Part shown: piece by piece, positions 6,924 through 14,985 of the stretch | Position numbering within the stretch: position 1 is the stretch's first letter | Layout of the letters: every line of letters starts with the position of its first letter | Origin: Gammaproteobacteria bacterium | Lineage (GTDB): Bacteria; Pseudomonadota; Gammaproteobacteria; Nitrosococcales; Methylophagaceae | DNA length: 17,097 nucleotides | Direction: 5' to 3' | NCBI GenBank assembly: GCA_002402245.1 | Contig: NVVP01000045.1 | Coordinates: 5,215-22,311, forward strand | Translations under genes and position numbers: made by a program | The notes under the pieces: model-generated | Database searches by the model: none | Seen by the model: the letters and a program-made list of their open reading frames with translations, nothing else | What the model was told of the DNA's origin: nothing

Positions 6924-8597
6924 TTACATATGATGTGAATCATGCACCGGTTTCATCAGCCAGTTAGCAATAAATGCGATGGCTAATAAACCGGCCATCA
7001 AATACATGGTTTGGTTATATAAGCTTGGCGTGGGATCAATGGTGCCCATCGGTACAATCTCCATCAGTTTAGAAATCGTCACTGTTTTAGCTTCAATCAA
7101 ACTATCAAGTTGCTCGGTACCGGCACCAAATGTCATTTTAAAGGTAGCAGGATCTAACTTAGAGACTAAGTCTTGAATGGCTGTGGTAACTGCATTTTCA
7201 CGTAATGAGGTGATGGCTAAAGGCCCTAATACCCCAGCAGTACTCCATGCGGTTAATAACCGGCCGTGAATACCTCCGACATATTTAGTGCCAAAGATAT
7301 CCGCTAAATAAGCAGGAATAGTGGCAAAGGCACCACCATACATAGTGAAAATCAACATAGTGGCAGCATAAAATAACATCAACCATATAACTGAAGGTGA
7401 ACCACTCACCGCTTGGGCTAACAATGGAATCAATGCATACAACACCATGCCTAAACCAAAGAAGATAAAGTAAGTATTCTTACGGCCAATATAATCAGAG
7501 GTACTTGCCCAGAAGAAGCGACCGACCATATTGAACACACTAATCATCAACACATAACTGGCGGCAAATTCTAAATTCACAATATCGGGCAATACACTGC
7601 CAAAGATATCGGTCATCATGGTTTTGGCTACTGAAATAACACCAATACCGGCGGTTACATTGAGGCATAACATTAACCATAATTGCCAAAATTGAGGCGT
7701 TTTTAAGGCTTGATCAATATGCACATCATTATCAGAAACCAAGGCTTTCTTTTCTTTCGGTGCCACATAACCTTCAGGCAACCAGCCTTCTTTTGGCACC
7801 CGATAAGAGAATGAAGCAATCAACATAATGACAAAGTAGATAGCACCTAAGGTGAAGAATGTACTGGCAATACCAATATCGCCTGTTCCCGCAAGGTAAA
7901 CACCTTCTTCGCCAGGAACCAGCATATTCGCTACATCATTAGCACCGATCACCACTACTTCACGTAGCTCGCCTGCCACTTCAACTACCCGTCGACCCGC
8001 TTCTGTCACTAAGGTTACGTTATCAACCGTGCCTAGATATTCAGGTGCTACATAAAAAGCCTTCATCATCGGGCCAATCATGAACTTGGCAATCATCGCA
8101 CCACCACCAAAGCCCATAATGGCTAAACCGGTTGCCATGCCTCGACGATCAGGAAACCAACGAATTAGAGTGCTAACAGGAGAGATATAACCAAGGCCTA
8201 GACCACAACCGCCTAATACGCCATAACCTAGATAGAGTAGCCAGAGATGACCAGTAACAATACCTAAGCCGCCAATAATGAAACCACCACCCCAACACAC
8301 TGCAGCAATAGTACCAACTAATCGGGGGCCTACTTTTTCAAGCCATTTGCCAGCAAAGGCCGCTGATAATCCGAGACAAACAATGGCGACTGTAAAGATC
8401 CAAACAACGCTTTTTAAGCTCCAGTCATCGGCGGCACTGGTAACTACACCAATACGAGCGACTAATGCAGGGTTAAACAAACTCCATGCATAAACAGAAC
8501 CGATACATAAATGAATGCCTAATGCCGCAGGGGCTATTAGCCAACGATTGAACCCTTCTTTCGCTACCGTTCTTTGCTTCGAAAATAATCCAGCCAT
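6924..8597 (-). CDS. OFA-family (oxalate/formate antiporter) MFS transporter, enlarged
   Basis: Inner-membrane transporter with about 12 predicted membrane segments, 557 aa from the ATG at 8597, which has GGAG six bases upstream. A start 13 codons earlier (8636) lacks such a site. OFA/MFS landmarks include the loop RWFPDRRGMATGLAIMGFG (146-164) after TM4 and the corresponding C-terminal-half loop around SDYIGRKNTYF (367-377). It is longer than typical OFA proteins because of two non-membrane stretches, about residues 182-241 and 465-528, plus a His-rich tail (HDSHHM). Formate as the likely substrate is inferred from the family and the nearby formate dehydrogenase operon. It is convergent with the SDR gene, and its promoter must lie in the 250-nt gap to parC, where two dyads occur. 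Confidence 0.88.
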   Translation of the reverse strand: MAGLFSKQRTVAKEGFNRWLIAPAALGIHLCIGSVYAWSLFNPALVARIGVVTSAADDWSLKSVVWIFTVAIVCLGLSAAFAGKWLEKVGPRLVGTIAAVCWGGGFIIGGLGIVTGHLWLLYLGYGVLGGCGLGLGYISPVSTLIRWFPDRRGMATGLAIMGFGGGAMIAKFMIGPMMKAFYVAPEYLGTVDNVTLVTEAGRRVVEVAGELREVVVIGANDVANMLVPGEEGVYLAGTGDIGIASTFFTLGAIYFVIMLIASFSYRVPKEGWLPEGYVAPKEKKALVSDNDVHIDQALKTPQFWQLWLMLCLNVTAGIGVISVAKTMMTDIFGSVLPDIVNLEFAASYVLMISVFNMVGRFFWASTSDYIGRKNTYFIFFGLGMVLYALIPLLAQAVSGSPSVIWLMLFYAATMLIFTMYGGAFATIPAYLADIFGTKYVGGIHGRLLTAWSTAGVLGPLAITSLRENAVTTAIQDLVSKLDPATFKMTFGAGTEQLDSLIEAKTVTISKLMEIVPMGTIDPTPSLYNQTMYLMAGLLAIAFIANWLMKPVHDSHHM

Positions 8598-8737
8598 CAC
8601 TTTCTCCAAAAAATTAGGAACGGCTAGAAGTAACATTGTTATTCTAACTAATCAATTATTTAGAAGCTTAAATGACTCTATTTATAAGCAAAATAATACT
8701 GACAAAGTAGAGGTTCAAAGGATTACAGCGACGTTAT

Positions 8738-8764
8738 TACTTGGATCAAGTATTAACAATTGTT
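8738..8764. promoter_or_regulatory. Two adjacent dyads upstream of the OFA transporter gene
   Basis: TACTTG-GAT-CAAGTA (8738-8752) and AACAATTGTT (8755-8764) are perfect dyads about 140-165 nt upstream of the transporter ATG. They could be operators. They do not match a full FNR site (only a TTGAT half-site on the minus strand), so no regulator is proposed. Confidence 0.3.
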
Positions 8765-8769
8765 CTCAT

Positions 8770-8800
8770 AAAAAGCACTAATACTTTTCGTTAGCGCTTT
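8770..8800 (-). terminator. Intrinsic terminator of the parE-parC operon
   Basis: Read on the minus strand, a 10-bp stem (AAAGCGCTAA at 8800-8791 with TTAGTGCTTT at 8781-8772, one G-U pair) with a 9-nt loop runs into five U residues (8774-8770). It lies about 47 nt past the parC stop and fits a Rho-independent terminator. Confidence 0.6.
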
Positions 8801-8810
8801 AATGTCCACT

Positions 8811-8832
8811 TCACTAAATAGCTATTTAGTGA
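8811..8832. repeat. Perfect 22-bp palindrome just after parC
   Basis: Eleven-base arms (TCACTAAATAG and its exact complement) with no spacer, 14 nt past the parC stop. Outside the palindrome, one G-U and two Watson-Crick pairs could lengthen an RNA stem. There is no U-run on either side, so it is not a classic terminator by itself. It may protect the 3' end or act as a protein-binding site. Confidence 0.6.
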
Positions 8833-8846
8833 GGTAAATTAAGTAC

Positions 8847-11084
8847 TTATTTTGCGATTTCTACGTGGGTTACTTTTTGCAGGCCTCGAGGTAGCTTATT
8901 ACCGCGTTTACCACGGTCACCACTGTAATGCACAAGATCAGTTGGTTTTAAGGTTAAATGACGCTTGCCAGCAAACAAGGTCAAGCTACGCCCTTGTGGA
9001 ATAACAGTCACTGAATGTAACCATTCTTGTTGAGAGATAAAGCGTGCTTGAGGGATATTAATTAAACGTACGCCTTTACCTTTATTCAAATTCGGCACTT
9101 CACTGATTGGAAAAATCAATAAACGCCCATCCCCTGCCGTGACGGCAAGCTGGTCAGTATCACTATTTTCTAACCAGATAGGTGGCAATATTTCAGCACC
9201 AGCAGGCAAGTTGAATAAGGCCTTACCCGCTTTGTTTTTGGCTAATAAATTATCAAACTTAGTTACAAAGCCGTAGCCTGCAGAGTTAGATAATAATAAC
9301 GGCTTGTCTTCACTGGCTAATATCGCCACAAAACGTGCATCAGCAGGGATTTGTAAGCGTCCACTCAAGGGTTCGCCCTGTCCACGTGCTGAAGGCAATG
9401 TATGAGCTGGAATAGAATAACTTCGTCCAGTTGAATCTAAGAATACAATCTGTTGATTACTGCGTGCTTTAACCGAAGTGAAGTAGCGATCACCTGTTTT
9501 AAAGTTTAATGATTCAGGGTCAACATCATGGCCTTTGGCTGCTCTAACCCAACCACTTTCAGATAGAACGATAGTTAAAGGCTCGGTAGGCAATAACTCT
9601 GATTCATTTAAGGCTTTAGCTAAATCACGAGTGACAATTTGTGAACGACGATCATCACCAAATTTTGCAGCATCGGCAATAAGCTCTTTGCGAATCAATG
9701 TTTTCAAGCGTGTTTCAGAACCCAATAACAGCTCTAATGCCTTTTTCTCTTTATTAAGTTCGTCAATCTCACCACGAATCTTAAATTCTTCTAACTTAGC
9801 TAAGTGGCGTAGTTTTAACTCTAATACAGACTCAGCCTGACGGTCGCTAATACCAAAGCGTTCCATCAAAACAGGCTTAGGCTCGTCTTCGGTTCGAATA
9901 ATGGCTATCACTTCATCAATATTAAGATAAGCGATTAACAAGCCTTCCAACACATGCAAACGGTCAATGATTTTATCTAAACGATATTGCAGACGACGAC
10001 GTACCGTTTCTGTTCGATAAGTCAGCCATTCAAGCAATAACTCACGTAGACCTTTTACTTGTGGACGACCATCCAAACCAATCATATTCATATTGACGCG
10101 ATGGCTACGCTCAAGATCCGTGGTAGCAAATAAGTGATGCATTAAACCATCAACATCCACTCGGTTTGAACGTGGCACAATCACTAATCGAACTGGGTTT
10201 TCATGATCTGATTCATCACGTAAATCAGCCACCATTGGCAGTTTTTTACTCTGCATTTGGTTGGCAATTTGTTCGATTATTTTTGCACCTGAAACTTGAT
10301 ACGGTAAGGCATGAATAATCAGCTCATCGCCTTCTTTTTTATAACATGCACGCTGGCGAACACTGCCTCGGCCGGTGCTATATATTTTGCGTAGATCTTC
10401 ACGCGAAGATACAATTTCACCTTCTGTAGGGAAATCAGGCCCTTGTACATCTTCTAATAATTCATCTAATTTACTAGTCGGTTTTTTCAGCAACCGTAAA
10501 CAGGCATTAACCACTTCACGTAGATTATGGGGCGGAATATCCGTTGCCATACCCACGGCAATACCACTACCACCATTCAATAAAATATTAGGTAATCGAG
10601 CTGGCAATAACTCAGGCTCATTCATGGTGCCATCAAAGTTCGGCACCCAACTAACGGTACCTTGGCCCAGCTCACCTAATAAGGTTTGAGAATAAGCAGT
10701 TAATTTTGATTCGGTATAACGCATGGCTGCGAATGACTTAGGATCATCCATCGACCCCCAGTTACCTTGTCCATCGACTAAGGGATAACGATATGAAAAC
10801 GGCTGGGCCATTAATACCATGGCTTCATAACAGGCTGAATCACCATGTGGATGATATTTACCTAATACATCACCGACCGTACGCGCTGACTTTTTATGTT
10901 TAGAGGTTGAGCTTAAGCCCAACTCAGACATGGCGTAGATAATACGTCGTTGCACAGGTTTTAAACCATCACCTACATTAGGCAAGGCCCGATCCAAAAT
11001 AACGTACATGGAATAATCCAAATAGGCTTTTTCGGTAAAATCACGAACCGGTAACTGTTCTAAATCATCTACTAATGAAGTCAT
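8847..11084 (-). CDS. parC: DNA topoisomerase IV subunit A (ParC)
   Basis: The DNA-cleaving subunit of topoisomerase IV, which decatenates replicated chromosomes with ParE. The 745-aa length matches E. coli ParC (752). Visible parts are the winged-helix/tower region with the catalytic tyrosine in AAMRYTESKL (Y123, E. coli Y120), the quinolone-target segment HPHGDSACYEAM (S83 and E87, equal to E. coli S80 and E84, wild-type), NGGSGIAVGMATDIPPHN, and LDGRPQVKG in the tower domain. The coiled coil around VLELKLRHLAKLEE and a C-terminal beta-pinwheel (from about 500) with SARGQGEPLSGRL (the GyrA-box-like position) follow. It lies 23 nt downstream of parE on the same strand, so the two are co-transcribed. 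The ATG at 11084 has only a distant GAG upstream. Confidence 0.98.
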   Translation of the reverse strand: MTSLVDDLEQLPVRDFTEKAYLDYSMYVILDRALPNVGDGLKPVQRRIIYAMSELGLSSTSKHKKSARTVGDVLGKYHPHGDSACYEAMVLMAQPFSYRYPLVDGQGNWGSMDDPKSFAAMRYTESKLTAYSQTLLGELGQGTVSWVPNFDGTMNEPELLPARLPNILLNGGSGIAVGMATDIPPHNLREVVNACLRLLKKPTSKLDELLEDVQGPDFPTEGEIVSSREDLRKIYSTGRGSVRQRACYKKEGDELIIHALPYQVSGAKIIEQIANQMQSKKLPMVADLRDESDHENPVRLVIVPRSNRVDVDGLMHHLFATTDLERSHRVNMNMIGLDGRPQVKGLRELLLEWLTYRTETVRRRLQYRLDKIIDRLHVLEGLLIAYLNIDEVIAIIRTEDEPKPVLMERFGISDRQAESVLELKLRHLAKLEEFKIRGEIDELNKEKKALELLLGSETRLKTLIRKELIADAAKFGDDRRSQIVTRDLAKALNESELLPTEPLTIVLSESGWVRAAKGHDVDPESLNFKTGDRYFTSVKARSNQQIVFLDSTGRSYSIPAHTLPSARGQGEPLSGRLQIPADARFVAILASEDKPLLLSNSAGYGFVTKFDNLLAKNKAGKALFNLPAGAEILPPIWLENSDTDQLAVTAGDGRLLIFPISEVPNLNKGKGVRLINIPQARFISQQEWLHSVTVIPQGRSLTLFAGKRHLTLKPTDLVHYSGDRGKRGNKLPRGLQKVTHVEIAK

Positions 11085-11107
11085 TATTTTACATATCTCG
11101 TCATAAA

Positions 11108-13021
11108 TTAAACGGTGGCTAAATCACCCTGTTCTTCTAACCATGCCTTTCTATCAGGGGCACGTTTCTTGGCTAATAATCTATCCATTGCCTCATGAGT
11201 GCTCATGACACCTTCATTTTCAGTACCTACATCTTCAATCGTTAGGCGAATCAAACGACGCGTATCCGGCGCCATTGTCGTCTCCCTCAACTGTAAAGGA
11301 TTCATCTCGCCCAATCCTTTAAAGCGTTGTACATTAACCTTACCTTTAATCTTATCTTTCTCAATTCGAGCTAAGATAATTTGGCGTTCTTCATCATCAA
11401 GGGCATAAAATATTTGTTTACCGACATCAATGCGGAATAACGGCGGCATTGCCACACAGATATGACCTTTCTCAACTAACGGTCTAAAGTGCTGAACAAA
11501 TAAGGCACATAATAAGGTCGCAATATGCGCACCATCAGAATCGGCATCGGCTAAGATGCACACTTTGCCATAGCGTAAGCCAGACAAATCATCAGAACCA
11601 GGATCAACCCCAATCGCCACTGCAATATCATGCACCTCTTGTGAGGCTAAAACCTGACCAGACTCAACTTCCCAGGTATTTAAAATCTTTCCTCGCAACG
11701 GCATAATCGCTTGAAACTCACGCTCACGCCCCTGCTTAGCACTACCACCAGCAGAATCCCCTTCCACTAAGAATAACTCAGTTCGAGTCACATCTTGTGA
11801 AGAACAATCTGATAATTTACCCGGTAATGTTGGCCCAGATTGCACCCGTTTACGAATCACTTTCTTCGCTTGTTTTAAACGTGACTGAGCACTGCTAATC
11901 GCTATTTCGGCAATCTTCTCGCCATCTTCAACATGGTGGTTCAACCACAAGCTAAAGGCATCTTTCACTGCACCCGAAACAAAGCCGGCACATTGACGAG
12001 ATGATAATCGTTCTTTGGTTTGACCAGAAAATTGAGGATCTTGTAATTTAACCGACAGCACATAACAGCACTGACTCCAGATATCTTCTGGCGATAACTT
12101 AACCCCACGCGGCAATAGGCTACGAAACTCACAAAACTCTTTTAACGCATCTAATAAACCGGTTCGTAAACCATTAACATGCGTGCCGCCCTGTGCAGTA
12201 GGAATCAGATTGACATAGCTTTCAGCTAACTCTTCACCCGGCTCTTCTTGCCACATCAGCGCCCAATCAACTTGCTCTTTCTCACCAGCAATATGGCCGA
12301 TAAACGGCTTGGCTGGCACACAAGGTTGATCCGTCATCATTGAACTTAAATAACTATTCAAACCATCGTCATAACACCAACGGTCTTCAACTTTTTCATC
12401 GCCTGATAAATCTTTAAAAATAACCACTAAACCGGGACACAACACCGCTTTGGCTCTTAATATATGACGTAAACGTGAGACTAAAAAATTAGGCAAATCA
12501 AAATAAGACGCATCCGGCCAAAAGCGAACACTGGTACCGGTATTCTTTTTACCGACCGTGCCAATTTCACTTAAATCTTCTGCTTTAAGGCCATGTTCAA
12601 ACGCAATGGCATATTCGGTCGCATTACGACGAATTTTAACTTCTAAGCGTGTAGATAGCGCATTAACAACCGACACACCCACACCATGTAAGCCGCCCGA
12701 AAACTCATAGTTTTTATTTGAAAATTTACCACCCGCATGTAAACGCGTCAGAATAACTTCAACACCCGGCACACCCTCTTCAGGATGAATATCAACCGGC
12801 ATACCGCGACCATCATCGACTACTTCTAGCGAATTATCCGCATACAAAGTCACAGTCACTTGAGTAGCATGACCCGCCACCGCTTCATCAATACTGTTAT
12901 CAATTACTTCTTGCGCCAAATGGTTGGGGCGCGTGGTATCGGTGTACATTCCCGGTCGCTTTTGTACCGGTTCTAAGCCTGTTAAAACCTCAATCGCCGA
13001 GGCATCATATTCATTAGTCAT
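11108..13021 (-). CDS. parE: DNA topoisomerase IV subunit B (ParE)
   Basis: The ATPase subunit of topoisomerase IV, 637 aa (E. coli ParE 630). The GHKL ATPase domain has E38 and N42 in EVIDNSIDEA, DDGRGMP (69-75), and GGLHGVGVSVVNALS (109-123). A transducer domain follows, with the QTKERLSSR segment. The Toprim domain has EGDSAGG (420-426), PLRGKILN (441-448) and DADSDG (492-497), giving the metal-binding acidic residues E420, D492 and D494. QRFKGLGEMNP (565-575) closes the cleavage core. It is upstream of parC in the same operon, an arrangement seen in several marine gammaproteobacteria and different from E. coli, where the genes are separated. The ATG at 13021 has GAG about nine bases upstream. 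Confidence 0.98.
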   Translation of the reverse strand: MTNEYDASAIEVLTGLEPVQKRPGMYTDTTRPNHLAQEVIDNSIDEAVAGHATQVTVTLYADNSLEVVDDGRGMPVDIHPEEGVPGVEVILTRLHAGGKFSNKNYEFSGGLHGVGVSVVNALSTRLEVKIRRNATEYAIAFEHGLKAEDLSEIGTVGKKNTGTSVRFWPDASYFDLPNFLVSRLRHILRAKAVLCPGLVVIFKDLSGDEKVEDRWCYDDGLNSYLSSMMTDQPCVPAKPFIGHIAGEKEQVDWALMWQEEPGEELAESYVNLIPTAQGGTHVNGLRTGLLDALKEFCEFRSLLPRGVKLSPEDIWSQCCYVLSVKLQDPQFSGQTKERLSSRQCAGFVSGAVKDAFSLWLNHHVEDGEKIAEIAISSAQSRLKQAKKVIRKRVQSGPTLPGKLSDCSSQDVTRTELFLVEGDSAGGSAKQGREREFQAIMPLRGKILNTWEVESGQVLASQEVHDIAVAIGVDPGSDDLSGLRYGKVCILADADSDGAHIATLLCALFVQHFRPLVEKGHICVAMPPLFRIDVGKQIFYALDDEERQIILARIEKDKIKGKVNVQRFKGLGEMNPLQLRETTMAPDTRRLIRLTIEDVGTENEGVMSTHEAMDRLLAKKRAPDRKAWLEEQGDLATV

Positions 13022-13035
13022 TGGCGCATCTCTAT

Positions 13036-13108
13036 TAATTCAAGCATTATCCAGCGAATTGCGCCTTGATAATAACTTTTTGCCGTGACTAGAACAATGC
13101 TTGAATTA
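13036..13108. repeat. 13-bp inverted repeat enclosing 47 bp upstream of parE
   Basis: TAATTCAAGCATT (13036-13048) and its exact complement AATGCTTGAATTA (13096-13108) flank a 47-bp spacer. A second dyad (ATTATC at 13046-13051 with GATAAT at 13068-13073) partly overlaps it. The left arm lies 15 nt upstream of the parE start codon, so the repeat covers the likely parE promoter and leader. It may be a two-site operator, an RNA structure or a tiny mobile remnant. Confidence 0.6.
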
Positions 13109-13440
13109 TGCAAAGTGCTTTTTGATTGGAATTTTGAGATTTAGTTGGTGGTTTTATTAATGTGAACCATCTTGTTTTAGTTTCACTTTATGATGAATAG
13201 ATTAAATAGCCGCAAATGTCTTGTTTTAAGGTTAATTTATCGGTGTGATTTATTCTTTTTTCAGCAAACTTTCTAGCTTTAGCCTTATAACTAAACCCTT
13301 TGCTACTTTAAGAGTTATTCCTATATTGACTCAATCCACCTTCTTGGGCGATGCTCATAAAAATTATTCTTGCTATTATGAATTTACAGTACAAACAACT
13401 AGGCTCTGGATGTAATGCTGTGATTCATTCTTGAAAGCAC

Positions 13441-13452
13441 CATTTTAAAATG
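13441..13452. promoter_or_regulatory. Palindrome CATTTTAAAATG upstream of the cassette, candidate operator
   Basis: A perfect 12-bp palindrome 22 nt before the Shine-Dalgarno of the first cassette gene and 34 nt before its start. The position suits repressor binding at a promoter. A preceding TTGAAA (13432-13437) could be a -35 element, but no well-spaced -10 was found. Confidence 0.3.
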
Positions 13453-13486
13453 TAAAAACTACTAAGTTAAATACAAGGAAGGCGTA

Positions 13487-14557
13487 TTGATAAATGAAAT
13501 AAATATTACGTTACCAGCCATGGATAACGATATTCACACTGCCTTGGATATTTCGCAGGGAGCGCCAATACCAAAGTTAACACGGTTGGAAACATTTGAT
13601 GCAGGAAGGTGGGAAGATATAACACTAGAGCTAGTGCCTCACTGGAAATCGCAATATGCAAAAGTAGTTAGATGCGGTGGTGGTGGAGATTTAGGCCGGG
13701 ATGTTATTGCCTATACCCCAAATGGGGATTGGGAGAACTTTCAGTGCAAATATTATGCGAAGCCGTTAACCCTCGACGACGCTATTAAAGAGATTGGAAA
13801 ATTAATTTATTACTCTTATAAAGGCGAGTATCCCGTTCCAAATAGATATTACTTTGTCTCACCAAAAGGCGTTTCAACTCAGCTTCTTAGTCATTTAATG
13901 GATAGTGAAAAGATCAAAGCTGAATTGATTACACGGTGGGATAAGCAATGCAAAACAAAAATAACGAAAAAACATAAAATTGAATTAGATAAAAACTTAT
14001 TGTCGTATATAGATAGCTCAATAGATTTTAAAATATTTGATCACATTCCACCCTTAGATATTATTGAGTTGCATGAGCAAACGCCTTATCACGCGGTTAG
14101 GTTTGGTGCTTCAACACGTAAACGACCTAAACCAGCTAGCCCACCTCTAACACCAGAAGCCTCAGAAGTAACATACACATCTGAACTGCTATTGGCTTTC
14201 GGTGATGCAGAGAAGAAGGATGTTAACAATGATAATCTCACTACATTCCCTGAATACGAAAGGGAATATCATAGTGCAAGAAGGAATTATTATTCGGCAG
14301 ATGGATTAGAAAAGTTTTCAAGGGATTGGTTACCCAATGATTCCTACACGGAATTATTGGATGAATGTTATGAAACCATATCACCAGTAGTTATGAGTGA
14401 TCATAAAGATGGATATGCGAGATATTTAAAAGTATCTGCTCAGGCGGCTGGAACAAACTATTCTTCTCACCCTTTGCACCACTTTATTAAGGTTCAGGAT
14501 AAGAAAGGACTCTGCCATCATCTTGTTAACGAAAAAAAAGTTAAGTGGGTTAAATAA
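13487..14557 (+). CDS. Putative ABC-3C effector: Mrr-like nuclease domain fused to ABC-3C C-terminal domain
   Basis: A 356-aa protein. Residues about 35-170 resemble an Mrr/restriction-endonuclease-like fold: E43 in RWEDITLELV, a glycine-rich GGGGDLGRD with D68 and D72, then FQCK (Q86-x-K88), matching the E...D...QxK catalytic pattern of Mrr-type nucleases. After a proline-rich linker (PKPASPPLTPEAS, about 212-224), residues about 225-356 resemble the C-terminal domain shared by ABC-three-component effectors, ending with HPLHHF and DKKGLCHHLVNEKKVKW. It begins with TTG at 13487, preceded by a strong AAGGAAGG (13475-13482); an ATG at 13520 has no ribosome-binding site. It is probably a DNA-cleaving effector held in check or triggered by the two downstream proteins. 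Nuclease activity, target and assignment to this system are inferences from motifs and gene order. Confidence 0.75.
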   Translation: MINEINITLPAMDNDIHTALDISQGAPIPKLTRLETFDAGRWEDITLELVPHWKSQYAKVVRCGGGGDLGRDVIAYTPNGDWENFQCKYYAKPLTLDDAIKEIGKLIYYSYKGEYPVPNRYYFVSPKGVSTQLLSHLMDSEKIKAELITRWDKQCKTKITKKHKIELDKNLLSYIDSSIDFKIFDHIPPLDIIELHEQTPYHAVRFGASTRKRPKPASPPLTPEASEVTYTSELLLAFGDAEKKDVNNDNLTTFPEYEREYHSARRNYYSADGLEKFSRDWLPNDSYTELLDECYETISPVVMSDHKDGYARYLKVSAQAAGTNYSSHPLHHFIKVQDKKGLCHHLVNEKKVKWVK

Positions 14558-14982
14558 TGACTTCTACAACGCACGCTATATTTAATGGACCACTTGAACT
14601 TGGCACACGAAGCTCATTGATTTTAATTGCTTTAGAAAAACGGTTTAGTTTAGATGATCTTGTACTGCTGGATTACGCTTTGCTGTACTCACAGGATTTT
14701 GGAGGCCCAGAAAACCTACATCCTGCATTACCTAATCATATTGCGGAAATCGGTCATCGACGAGAATTTCTTCCAGAGTCATTATCATTTTTTTCCAAAA
14801 GAGGTCTGATCAGCGCGCATATTGAAGAGTCTGGATATTACTATTCAGCTAATCAGCAAACGCTTCATTTCGTGAGTTGCTTGAAATCAGAATACTACAG
14901 AAAGTCTTGGGTTAGATTAGGCTGGCTAAAGAATAATTATAAATATCTATCGGAACAATCGTTTCCAAAGTTTAATGGATGA
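14557..14982 (+). CDS. Putative ABC-3C middle component (MC2-like)
   Basis: A 141-aa protein with the pattern FNGPLELGTRSSLILI (9-24), DDLVLLDYALLYSQDFGGPENLHPALP (33-59, given as landmarks) and RREFLPESLSFFSKRGLI (68-85). It is followed by a beta-hairpin-like wing (SAHIEESGYYYSA, 86-98). This resembles the middle components of ABC-three-component systems, which couple the effector to the ATPase; the helix-then-hairpin end could be a degenerate winged helix. Its ATG overlaps the TAA of the effector gene (TAATG), and the ATPase gene starts three bases after its stop, so the trio is translationally coupled. No enzymatic motif is seen. The specific MC subtype is recalled from family patterns and has not been checked by a profile search. 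Confidence 0.7.
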   Translation: MTSTTHAIFNGPLELGTRSSLILIALEKRFSLDDLVLLDYALLYSQDFGGPENLHPALPNHIAEIGHRREFLPESLSFFSKRGLISAHIEESGYYYSANQQTLHFVSCLKSEYYRKSWVRLGWLKNNYKYLSEQSFPKFNG

Positions 14983-14985
14983 AAC

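Larger units (their letters stand above)
13022..13486. other. 465-nt non-coding gap between divergent parE and the ABC-3C-like cassette
   Basis: AT-rich gap that must hold the parE promoter (minus) and the cassette promoter (plus). I see no tRNA, integrase remnant or convincing gene; the longest suggestive reading frame (27 codons from 13351 to 13434) has no ribosome-binding site. A possible parE -10 (GATAAT on the minus strand, 13046-13051) has only a weak -35 partner. Inverted and palindromic elements in the gap are listed separately. Confidence 0.6.

Noticed and set aside
8738..8752. Possible FNR box upstream of the transporter gene
   Set aside because: Only one half-site (TTGAT) matches the consensus; the other half does not. 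Reported merely as a dyad.
10831..10850. Possible quinolone-resistance change in ParC
   Set aside because: The key residues S83 and E87 (E. coli S80 and E84) are wild-type.
13351..13434. A 27-codon plus-strand frame (starts MLIKIILAIM) between parE and the cassette
   Set aside because: No ribosome-binding site, no recognisable similarity, and chance frames of this length are common in AT-rich DNA.
13022..13486. tRNA gene or phage-type attachment site next to the cassette
   Set aside because: No tRNA-like sequence, integrase gene or direct repeat matching the far side was seen in the window.
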